From Lunularia cruciata (lineage: Eukaryota > Streptophyta > Marchantiopsida > Lunulariales > Lunulariaceae), in the NCBI GenBank assembly GCA_948567375.1, contig OX419756.1:26116333-26180332 (forward strand): a stretch of 64,000 nt of DNA, written 5' to 3'. The position numbers and the translations under genes were made by a program. Shown here piece by piece: positions 41,900-52,476 of this stretch (its first letter is position 1; each line of letters starts with the position of its first letter). Below the pieces are notes generated by a model, which did no database searches, was not told where the DNA came from, and worked only from the letters and a program-made list of their open reading frames with translations.

Positions 41900-43110
41900 C
41901 ATATGAGGTGGAAGCCTCAACATCCAAATCTGATCTCCTCTAAGCAATAGCCATACTATTCAATCTATGCTCCAATTGTTCAATCCGAGTGGTCATAGTT
42001 GTATCAGAAGTAAGGGTCGGTACTGCACTCCTACTAGGTGTAGATCCTCTACCACCTCATCTTCCATGACCTGGAGCTCCTCTACCACCTACCATAGTAG
42101 CCCTACCACTCTGTAACTCCGGGTGTAGGTCAGAGCATTGATCACTAGAGTGACCATATTTGTGACAATGCTCACACTGTCTCTATGCTGGTTGTGGTGC
42201 ACCAAAGGTATCAGGTCCGCTGCCTTGAGTACACTCTCTCCTATGGTGAGGTCCACCACAAGTCCAACAAGCAACACCATCACTCATTGGCTGTTGTTGA
42301 CCTGAAAATGAAGGTAAGGGTCTAGCTCCACTAGGCCCTCCACTCGCTCCATAGGATTTGGGTTGTCCGCCCTGTCCTCAAAAACCAATTGGGCATAGTG
42401 CACTCTGCTGTACTCTAGAAGAATTAATAGTTGAGGATGAGGTCTTCCTACCAAATCCAGATGTCACTACCCTCTCCTCTGCCATGTTGAGCTCAGCCAA
42501 ACCAAAGAGTGCAAGTGTATGCCTCGTGTAAGCTCTCTCCAACCTTCCACTGGAACTCTCGCAAGCTCCTCTGCTTGTTAGTCCACACTCTTGGTAGTTC
42601 TACCTCAAACATTGGAAGAACTCCACCATGGGGTTAAACCCCGGTACCACACTACCTCTTATAGCGGTACCTCCACTTATGGTAGCACTATCTCCAGCTA
42701 GTGCACCTCCACTAGCTCCATCAACACTATTTGAGCTAGAACTCGTGGGTACAACAAATCTAACATATATAATATATAATATTGTCTCCATAACTCAATC
42801 TCCTCCAAATGAGCTCCCTTAAAATCATGGTAGTTGTCCATTGGTGGACCCTCCAAATGTTGAAATAACCCCTTCCATGCCATGAAAGGTACAAACAAAG
42901 TTGAGTTCCGCATCTATTGCATATCACACCAACTATCCAACTCCTAGATGAAGTCATCCAACTCAATGGTACCCATTGTACCAAAGTAACGCCTATGGCC
43001 TTTGGAGGCCCCATAAATCTTGTCTGTGTTCTATAACAACGGTGCGGACATGCCAAGTGCACTCTCAATTGAAGCAACTCTTGTGTTGAACTCCAACTTA
43101 AAGTCAATCT
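41900..43110 (-). pseudogene. Gag-like protein with two zinc knuckles
   Basis: The N-terminal part has FVPFMAWKGLFQHLEGPP, a capsid-like helix pair. Two knuckles follow: CWTCGGPHHRREC (42231-42269) and CEHCHKYGHSSDQC (42135-42176), the second a perfect C-x2-C-x4-H-x4-C. A Gly/Arg-rich basic segment (GGRGAPGHGR) and a predicted helix (MTTRIEQLEHRLNSMA) come next. Interrupted by stops. Two knuckles in tandem are unusual for plant gypsy gag, which mostly has one. Confidence 0.65.
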
Positions 43111-45012
43111 CCTCCCTCATTGGGACCTAAGATATAGGCTAATATCGAGCGCCACTCCGAGTAAACCCATTGCATACTATAGGGCTAACTCCTCTAGAAT
43201 CCCCAAAGAACTTTGTTGTGACAAAGTAACCGCAAACGAAAACCACAAACTGCAACCGCAAGTACCCCACCAAGTGCCAACACCACCAAGTGCCAACACC
43301 GACTGAGCACCACCAAGTGCCAATACCCACGGAACACCACCCACTAATGTAACTCTAACTAAGATAACTACACTAGAAGAAAGGGCGACCTATAACCTAC
43401 CATCACAACACGCACTCTCACGGTCTGCAAGTCATCACTTCCGGCTTCACCAAAGAGAAACAAATGTAATCTGACTGGTCATCACTCCCAGTCTCATTAT
43501 CGAGAGCACACCAGAACACCAACGCTCAAAAGTCTGAGCACCTCATACAAACATGGTGCACAAACAAGAAGAAAAGAATGGAGGGGGTCCAATCACAAGA
43601 AATCTAAACAAAAACTTTCCATCGCATAAAGAAACACGTGACTTACTTTGCCACCATTTGGCATTTGACATAAGAGAAGTTCATATCTACGTCCTAAGCT
43701 ACCAGGATCACCAAGAATGGATCAAATTGTCTCTCCTAGCCAAAGCCACAGGTGTATAGATAACATTGGGCTAGTTACTAGGACAACAAGTGAGGGTGGA
43801 CCAGTTGGCTAGGGCACAAGTCTAGGAACAAGAGATCTAAAGGTCAAACCCTGTTGTGCACAATCTAGCAAGATGGGTAGATTTTGCCAAAACAAACAAG
43901 ATCTACTCTAAACTAGCTAGCCTCGCGCCAGCAAGTTAAATTGCTGGCCTTTGTAGCCTCTAATAGCCCATAGCCCTATGCCTTGAAGCCTTTAAATGCC
44001 CAAATGAAGCCTTTCTTCTTGCCACTTTGAACCTCCTCCCAATTTGGCAAAAACTCCTCCAAATCTGCCAAAAAATCCACCAACTCTGGCCAAAATCTAT
44101 AACTTTAAAACTCCTCCAAATCTAGCAAAACTCCTCCAAATCTGGCCAAAATCTAACATAAACTCTAGCAAAAATCTGACATAAACCCTAAATTTGGCTG
44201 ACCGCCAAATCCTCCGCTAACTCTCCACTTGAGCCAAACTAAATTAACAAGTTTTTCCAAATCATAAATTCACAAGAAAATTTTCCCAACTCCACCTTTA
44301 ATTTTACTTTCTGAGCACAACTCGCAATAAATTGGTCTTGCTTTCACCTCATAAGCTCAAAATCACAACCACCGCTCAAAAATTGCTTCTTCTTTGCTCA
44401 CAAATTGGCTAGCACTTCCACACACCATCTGTCTCACTGCCAAATCTGCATCAAGCAATGAGCTTCTGTGCACCAGGAAAAAACTAAACTTCAATTGAGC
44501 TACCAATGATCCACCGAGCTTGGAGATACCACCAACACTCAAAGTTCATGCACTTGACTTCTCTAATATAATCAGATTATTTACAACTCTTGAATCAACT
44601 CAACTCAGATCAGTACTTGATCTGTCACTCTATAAATGGCCAACAATTAGGCACTGATTATAGTCAAGCCACACCCACTCTAGTTAAGAGAATCCAGGTG
44701 ACACTCGCCGGCCTCTGTCCACCATAGCTAGGAACTCGAAGGCTCAATATCATAGAAGTGAGCTCTCTAGAACTACACTTCAAAAGTATACCTTTGGACT
44801 CGAGCTAGGTCTGAAACCCTAACGGTCCTACTAATGGCACACTCGATGGTGCAAAGTGATGGTGGGCCCCACCATGAAGTCAGTCCTCCAAACACAAAAT
44901 CTAACCATCGGAAAGTAGTCTATGGGAAACTGCTGAAATAACTCTAACTAGTATTACTACAACTCCAATGTCGAAGCAACCTAGATGCGACACTACAAAT
45001 GGCGTGACACCT
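43111..45012. other. Repeat-rich non-coding stretch, possible leader or LTR of the relic
   Basis: No recognisable coding sequence. It contains short imperfect tandem repeats: ccaccaagtgccaacac (about 43265-43330, three copies) and aaactcctccaaatct (about 44035-44185, several copies). It could be the 5' leader or decayed 5' LTR of the methyltransferase relic, but no similarity to 39060-39849 was seen. Confidence 0.35.
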
Positions 45013-46192
45013 GATCATCATTGGTAGCTATCAAGAGCTCATTTTGCAAGTACAAGATCAGTTGAATTGAGAGTTCAACATGAAGGGCTTGGGAGAAGTC
45101 AAATACTTCTTGGGTATTGAGTTTATTCAAGATTGCAACAACCTTTGGTTAATGCAGTGTCAATGTTCTCTCAACAGGTTGGAGAGGTTTGCTATGATGG
45201 TTTGCAAGCATATTTCTACTCCTCTCCCAGCTTCTGTTAAGTTAAATGCCAGAGATTGTGAGTTGTTAGCTGATCCAATCATGTAGAGACAGATTGTTTG
45301 AAGTCTTATTTAGTTGACTCTTACTAGACCAGATCTAAGCTACACTGGTGGTGTATTGAGTCAATTTGTACAAGCACCAAGGAAGCACTATCTTGATTAT
45401 GGTGAGAAGCTTTGTATGTTACGTGAAGCTTACCATCCAGTTTGGTCGTCACTATTCAGCTTGTGGATTACCCATTCTACAGGGTTTCATCGATGCAGGA
45501 CTGGGCAGGAAGTGCTCAAGATCAAAAATAAGCATTAAGTTGTGTTTCCAACCTTGAAAGTTCTCCAATTAGTTGGTCATTGAAGAAGCAATCTCCTGTT
45601 GCTTTATCATTGACAGAAGCAGAATATAGGGGTGCCACTAATGCTACATGTGAGTCTATTGGGGTTCCCACCTTATTAAAAGATATGGGATATACATTTC
45701 ATGATATGTAATCATATATTCAGATATTAAACTTGGTAGCAATCCAGTATTTCATGCCAGAAATATTGAGGTTCATTATCATTTTATTAGAGGGAAGGTA
45801 TTGGCCGGAGAAATAAATCTGCAATACATTCCTACAGATCAGCAAGTTGCAGAGATTTTCAACAAAACGTTACCTAGAGATAAATTTAAATATTTAAGAT
45901 CTCATGTAGGAGTCAAATATATTGATGTTAGCTTGAGGGACAATGTTGATGAAGTATCACAAGCTAATACTCCAAACGGCTAGTGTACACGGGAGAGTTG
46001 ATCTTTAGTCAGAGTTTATTCTTTAATCACCGGATTCTCGTTAGTCACCACTTGAAAACTATGGTGAAGAGAGACTCACCATATTCAACAAATTTGTGTA
46101 CTTCTTCGGTACCTATATATATTTCGAGCAGGACTTGTGTCCCGCAGACCATTCTTTGGTGAACTTTGGTATTTCCACTCTCATTTTCCCCA
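45013..46192 (+). mobile_element. 3' fragment of a second copia family (RT end, RNase H, LTR)
   Basis: Starts immediately after where the Y-V-D-D motif should be (LIIIGSYQELILQVQDQLN) and continues MKGLGEVKYFLGIEF, LTRPDLSYTGGVLSQFVQ, SPVALSLTEAEYRGATNATC and LQYIPTDQQVAEIFNKTLPRD, the standard end of copia pol. Frameshifts and stops interrupt it. The 5' break is sharp. A purine run (gcttgagggacaa) precedes the LTR at 45944. Confidence 0.85.
45944..46192 (+). repeat. 3' LTR of copia fragment
   Basis: 249 bp starting TGTTGATG, directly after the polypurine tract, and ending CA at 46191-46192. It aligns with the solo LTR at 21823-22051. The right edge is estimated from the end of that similarity. 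Confidence 0.75.
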
Positions 46193-49100
46193 CGTAATAG
46201 GTCCGAATACCCATGGCTTTCGTAAGTTAGAGCTGCAAGGGCATCAGATTGTTTTGGAATTTAGATTGAAGCGACTATAGTTGACCAAAGTCCTGCTCCT
46301 GCATAATTTTGTCTGCTGGAGCTCTAGGAAGTGAGGAACAAGACGGTGTGCGTATCGAGAAACCTTAATAATGTCATCAAACGGTTAATTTGCAGAAGCA
46401 GCAGTGAGGGCAGAATTGCCGCAGGTACTGCCCATAACATATCGACTGAACTTCACCGTACAGTATCACTTTGACTACATCAAGCTTGTATAGTGATGTG
46501 AAAGACCGGAATCGAAACAATGATGAGCGAATTGATCCATCCGACAATCCGCAGGACAAGACAATCAACTGCTAATAGTTTCATTTGACCCAATCGATAT
46601 TTGTCCAGCTCCAGGGATAGGGAAGTGTAGCATGTCAATGTAGTAGAGTACCTGGGTTTCCTTCATGTATCTCCTGAACTTCGTGATCGTCTCCTTGCCA
46701 GTGGGTAGAATCTTGAAGTGTTTCGCACGCCGTACAGAGTCCATATTTCCGAAGGAATGGTGATCATTCTCTCTAGATTATTTTCTCTCGGCGCCAGATC
46801 AAGTACCACGAAAGATTGTCACCGGCTTTGACTTTTCGCAACTTCTTTTCTTCAGTTTGTGAAGTGCTGCCTCGCCTACAACAGGAGTTGAGGTCCGGTG
46901 ATGAGACTCAGCACATATAGTTTTCTACTGCTCTACATGCGTGCTGTGTTCGTGCTTGGGACTCCATTTATGGAAGTTAAACGATTGCTTGCTCTGGAAT
47001 AAACATCAGGCTTGTTGTTCCCGAAGGTCATAGGATTTACGTCAGTTGTATTTGAAATTATGTTGCAGTACTCTTCACCTTCCACTGTTCTGCAATTTTC
47101 GTTCCTTCGAAGTTGTAGAGTGAACATCACGATTCTTCTTGTGTTCAGAGATCGCTGAAATTACATCACAATATCCTTGATTGCAATGGCAGTAGATTTT
47201 CCGCACTGATTTTCTGTACTTTACAGTTCTTTTCTACGTTGTTCGAGCGGTGCCCATATTCTGGATCGTTGTATTTCTGTCCAAATTGATCTCATGCAAT
47301 CTGCTTACTAGGCATAAACTTCCTTTTTCCTTTGGTTGGGAGAGGAGACGACCAATTTGACGACGCGTTGTGCATAGCTGAAACAAGGTGGGAACTTCCT
47401 AAACAATGGTAGCATCCGAGCTCTTTTGAGCCTCGGATACAAGGAACAGAAGAACTTGATCACGTCATATTCGCTACCTGTCTTAGGTCATACGTGGACA
47501 GTTCCATGTTGAGCCCCACTACCAGCATCAGCTCTTATCCAGATCCTCTTAGGAATTCAATGCCCATGAATAGTCCTTCTAAAATCTCTCTTCCTGTCAT
47601 ATCGAGTTCTCTCTCCGGAGTATATAGAGATCTTGAAAGCAGAACGAGAGATCCCTGAGCAACAAGATATCTGGAAGAAAAAGCCTTCAAGCTGGAGAAC
47701 AACATGCACTTGTGCAGTGCAATCTCCCTATGAGCAAGTTGAAAGGTCGATCAATGTCAGGAGGGTGAGCTGCTACTATATTATTACTGATACGTATATT
47801 GATTTCGACAATATCTCGACAGGAGTTCTTTTCTACTACCTGATTAGAACTGGGACAGTTCAAAACTGAAACTTGAAACTTCTTTTCTCTGCATGGATGA
47901 CGGATTTGAACAATATTTGAATCTCCACAACCGTCTATGCGAACTGCCAATACGTAGGTGACTGCGATATAGAGCTTTGAGTTTTTCTATCTAGATCTGG
48001 AGGAAAACCGGTTCTAAACTTACTAAACAATATTTGAATCTCTACAAACTTATATCTGAGTTGCCAATACATAGTAGTTTGCGATATGGAGCATTGAGTT
48101 CTTCTATCTGAACTTGGAGGAAAACCGGCACCAAATCTTACTAATTTTAAAAGCAATCATTCAGCTAAGAAGACTAATTTCACTTGCGCAGCACATTTGA
48201 ATGAATAAGCCTGGTGAGAGATAGTCGAGGAGATCTTACGGGAATGTTAGCGACTTTTTTTTGGAGCTCAAGAACCCCACGAAATCTCAGCTCAGCTCAC
48301 TGCTGTCTATATTGTTTCAACAGCAGCTGGTCACCTTTTGTTTCATTCAAAACTCCTGGTGGCGAAACTCATCCCCCGTAGTTAACCAGCCACCTTCAGG
48401 TTCTAAAGCCTATCAGAGGCTCATTGCTACTTTGTTAAGATCTGTCTAGTCATGAACAGATTCTAATCTCAAACAACTTAGTATCGGTTGAACTCAGTTG
48501 GCAGGGTAAGCTTAGAAAAGACATCTATAAACTAGGTCCTGAAATCAATCGTTGTGGTATTAGATTTGGATTGAGTCAAGCAGTTACTCAAAAGTTACTA
48601 GGAACGTTCCACACTGTGTCGTTCCACCACTATGTGAAACAGGACTCTACAGACCACAAATTGCTACTGGACCGAGCGCCGACCTCTTAAATGCCTCTCT
48701 TTGCTTTTGAATTTGAAGGTTGTAAAGTATAAATTGGATAGCTAGTCTTGAGTATGAAACTGTGAACTGCCTACTCCCACTGGAACCCTGAACAGCTCTA
48801 CATACATCTGCGTATACATCTGTGACTACCGAGCACAAAACAGGCTCTTTTCAATTGAGAAGCATGAGTTCGGTCGAGCCATGTAGCGTCTGCAGGGCTA
48901 GCAAGACCAAGCAGTGGTGATAACGTTGAGACTGCTACAGATAACGAAGAAGATTGATGTTGCACATGAATGGCGATGGTGCAAACATACATTGCTTACG
49001 TCCGGGACATCCACTAGTTAAAACCAGTTTACAAAAGTTCAGTGCAGTACTTCATACAATTACTTCTCCCCCTAGTGGAGAAACACATGCTTGTGTAATC

Positions 49101-49978
49101 ACTTCGAAAAGAAAGCAATTTGATCATACCCTTCTGATACAAAGAAACACAATGTCCATTAATCACGTGGTTATAAACTCGGCCGTTATCGGTCACAACT
49201 CACGAGGAAAATCGCACCACAACAGTTTGACGATTTCTCTCGATACGAACAAAAGTCGATGGTTGAGGTTATATCTTTACCTCGTATTTAACAACAACTA
49301 CTTTTATGTTTGAATTCGCCCTGGTTGTTGGAAAAACTTGACGTACTTTGTTAAGTCAAGGGCTGTGATAATGATCTGCCTGCGTAGTAGTTGTCAATTC
49401 TTAAATCCAGTCGGCAAGTGGATTCTCGATTGGCAGCTACGGTAGCCTTGATTCCATCATGAGGAACGGGTTTAAGAGGATCTGTTGACTGGATCCGTGT
49501 TCGGTGCCGCTTTGAATTCAGACGCTGGACACTGGTTGGAGTGTTTTACAGAAAGACACTGAGACTTTAATCCTAATTTCTTCTATTTTATTATTTTGTT
49601 TATTTTATTTTATTTATTTTATTCGAATTTTATCTGAAAAAGATGACTGTTTGGGATTCGATGGCAATTCTCGTGGCTGGCGGATGTGGCCCGAATGGAC
49701 AATATGATGGCATAGTTTTGATGTGTCTAAGATATCTGTTCTTCTTGGTTCCTTGGAAAGGCGATGTAATCCAACCCAGATACAATCCAATTACATTCCA
49801 TTTACGTGAAAAGGTTCGTGTGCCAGATCATTCAGACTGTGTACTGCGTGTCATTGCATCAAGATGACGTGTCCCAGCCTACCGGCCAAACAGGAATGGG
49901 GTTTTCAAACCTCCGGTTGTTCGCTTAGATTCGTGCAACCGGGAACTTCCGTTAAGGCACGGCAGTCCTTTCTTTCTT
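46193..49978. other. Intergenic region, no intact gene
   Basis: Nothing recognisable apart from a 117-bp tandem duplication (47910-48147) and a (TTTTA)n-like tract (about 49583-49628). Small open frames have no family similarity. Confidence 0.35.
47910..48147. repeat. 117-bp tandem duplication
   Basis: Two adjacent copies beginning acaatatttgaatctc at 47910 and 48027. Both contain ttgccaatac, gcgatat and ggaggaaaaccgg. Divergence is moderate, so the duplication is old. Confidence 0.85.
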
Positions 49979-50149
49979 CTTCTCTAGAGAAAAAGGCGCA
50001 CACATAGGAAAAATGGAGGATGGAAGACCCCATCAAGCCTTACAAGGGAGAGACAAAAAGGGTAACATGGGGCTAAGCCCCAATAGAGTCTGTATGAGAA
50101 ATCTGCACTACCGCACCAAAGATATCCGAGCTATGCAAGTCAAACGGTC

Positions 50150-50790
50150 TACACACACAAACATCACCTAATGTGATTGCTCTCCTATGGATTGCACCAG
50201 CCACTGCTCTCTGTAGAGCAATGGACACACGTTGTCTATAATATGCTACAAAGTATGAGAGTGAGAGCGGTACCCCTGTCGCCTAACATGATAAGCTCTC
50301 GTGCACTCCATGACAAATGTTTCAAACGTCGTGTCCATCGCTCCATATAACTCCAAGGCTAGAGGAACAAAGCTCCATATAACTCCAAGGCTAGAGGAAC
50401 AAAGAGGTGACCTCGCCGCATGCCCCTATACTTGGAGACCTTGCGACCTGCTGATGCACTCGCCGCCCATCCAGGGGGATGGGTAATCACTCCCTCCGAA
50501 ACTATATCCCATGTAGGGTCCATGACCACGACATCCGCTACTGTCACCTGATCATCTCAGATCAAGTATAAATCTGCCCTAACACGTGTTGTCTGCAAAG
50601 TATACGAACACTCCTTCCAAGCCAAGTATCCACTCTCTTGCACCATAGCAAACACTATGTCTCTAATGGCATCATGGGTAGCTCTCCTCTGTCTTCCAAA
50701 AGGACACCGTGTCATGTGGACGGCCGCTGCATCTAGTGTAGAAATACACTCACAAGTGAGTAGTGAAGATGCAGATGGGTGGACCAAACC
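50150..50790 (-). pseudogene. C-terminal relic of a LINE-like retroelement: CCHC plus nuclease-like domain
   Basis: The minus strand reads TCECISTLDAAAVHMTRC (a C-x-C...H-x3-C knuckle), then RDIVFAMVQESGYLAWKE, then RADLYLI-stop, DDQVTVADVVVMDPT and KYRGMRRGHLFVPLALELYG. Next comes YRQRVSIALQRAVAGAI after a frameshift. A CCHC knuckle followed by a D...VADVVV...K/Y nuclease-like core is the arrangement seen after the reverse transcriptase in retroelements with restriction-like endonucleases. The RT itself is missing. Family assignment is tentative. Confidence 0.5.
50341..50404. repeat. 32-bp tandem duplication
   Basis: Two identical copies of a 32-bp unit starting ctccatataactccaagg (50341-50372 and 50373-50404). 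It lies in the decayed LINE-like coding region and shifts its frame. Being identical, it is recent relative to the rest. Confidence 0.95.
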
Positions 50791-51070
50791 TAAACGAAAC
50801 CTCGTCGCGGTAGATGAGGCGAAACCTCATCGCGGTAGCTTCTTCCCTTCTCTAGAGGGAAGAAGGCGACCGCATGTGACAACATCAAGCCGTACAAGAG
50901 TACGAATTGTAGTATTGCAGTTCAGTCAATAAACTTTGTATTGAAAATTAGTGCACATATCTTTTGTAAAGTAAGCGACCGCTGAGGAAAACCGAAGGAT
51001 GAGAGGACCCCATCAAGCCGAGCAAGGGAGAGACAAACATGGGGCTAAGCCCTAATAGACTCTATATCTT

Positions 51071-52476
51071 TTGTCACCCCCAACTTATGTGAAAAGTAAG
51101 CTGTAATTGGGATAGATGTCTACGCTGTCTTTGGGAAATTTTTGTATAAATGACATGTGGTTAATACATGAGGGTAAGAATAGCGTATTTCTAAAGTTGT
51201 GTGAATGGTACAAAATACCTCATTTCAGTATTGTCACCTATTCATATTCGTAATATGTGTCCTCGTCATTTCTAGTCTATTCGTCAGAACTAAACAATAC
51301 ACTTTCTCGAGTCTGCATCGTCACAGGTTGCACCTGTACTCTACGTGCATGTGCACGAGGCAATGCATGGGCGAAACAATTTTGAAAAGGGATCCACGAG
51401 CACGTTTCTCGGGATTTTTCCCCAACACTTAAGAGAAAGCAGGTTTTTCTAAGAATTTCCTCCAAACTGTTACGTGATACAAGAAAATATAAACCATATC
51501 ATAATCAGCATAGCAACAACACGTGACTTGCTACTTCTCGGAGTCACCCTTTGCTCGTAATCAAAAGCATCTGATTCAAGATAGAAATCTTTAGTCTAAG
51601 AGAGAACAAGTGGCTAAGGTCTATACTTGTTGGTTTCATTCAACCCAACGTGATAGTGTAGTGATTTTAGAGTCATAAGACTCTAAAATCAACTTAGCGT
51701 TCAAATCAGGTCACCAATCAAGATATGACCACTTGTGTCAGACTAAAGAGCATCTAGTTCAGATGAAACTCGTAACTCGAAGACAAGAAAGAATTAGACA
51801 TACTCATGTCACTTGATGGTGTATCTAGACCCATACTGCTAAACAAAATCAAACTGCTTCCGTAACCCGGTTAACACTAATCCCAGTTAACACGTCATTT
51901 AGGCCCTAAACCCGTTTGCAGAAATGCCCACACACATGAGTGTTCGTTCGCTACTGTACAAAGTAGTACAAACATGAGTGACAGAATCCATCACTTTCGG
52001 TGGAGTCAACGATGGGACCACTTTGCAGTAGCAATGGAGAAGACCGGCGGACGAAGAAAGACACAAGTCTTCGTCAATTTGATGTCAAGTTGCTCCTGCT
52101 AGAGCATAGGCGGTATCGCCTTCTTCCCATAAATTGACGAATCAGTCAACGCTACGGCCAAGTTGCTGCCGCAGCTCGATTCTGTCAATCAATCAGCCTC
52201 CCTGTCTGACAACGGATGTCGCGATAGACGTTTCCCGCACTTCAAACCCAACAGCAGCGCTAGCTCCTGCTGCTGGATTCGCATCGCTGTTTCCAACCCT
52301 CGAGAGCGTGATGTTTGTAGGGCTGGTGGGAGAAAGTCGTTCTTAAGGCCGAGGCTGTGGATTTAGACGGTGGGGGACGCAGAAGTCTTGTTTTGTTTGA
52401 GAAATTGAAGGAGAGGAGAAAAAGAAGAAGAAGGGAGTGAAGGAGAGCGGGTTGGCTTGAAGTCATAAAAGGAAAG
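51071..52476. promoter_or_regulatory. Upstream region of glycerol kinase
   Basis: Holds a long imperfect foldback (51560-51790) and, just before the gene, a purine-rich leader (52420-52476, gaga/gaag runs) typical of plant 5' UTRs. The start context is aaaggaaagATGGG. No TATA box is obvious. Confidence 0.45.
51560..51790. repeat. Imperfect long foldback with perfect 13-bp core
   Basis: Core: TGATTTTAGAGTC (51662-51674) pairs exactly with 51679-51691 around ataa. Farther out, agtctaagagagaacaagtgg (51591-51611) pairs with ccacttgtgtcagacta (about 51730-51746), and catctgattcaaga with tctagttcagatg, both with mismatches. The total arm length is about 100 nt. Confidence 0.65.

Larger units (their letters stand above)
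49979..51070. repeat. Dispersed copies of a LINE-like 3' end
   Basis: Three related blocks: 49979-50098, 50848-50900 and 50968-51070. They share accccatcaagcc, agggagagacaaa and catggggctaagcccc. The first is joined to coding sequence (next entry); the other two are not. This is the pattern left by 5'-truncated copies of one element, or by local duplication. Confidence 0.65.
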
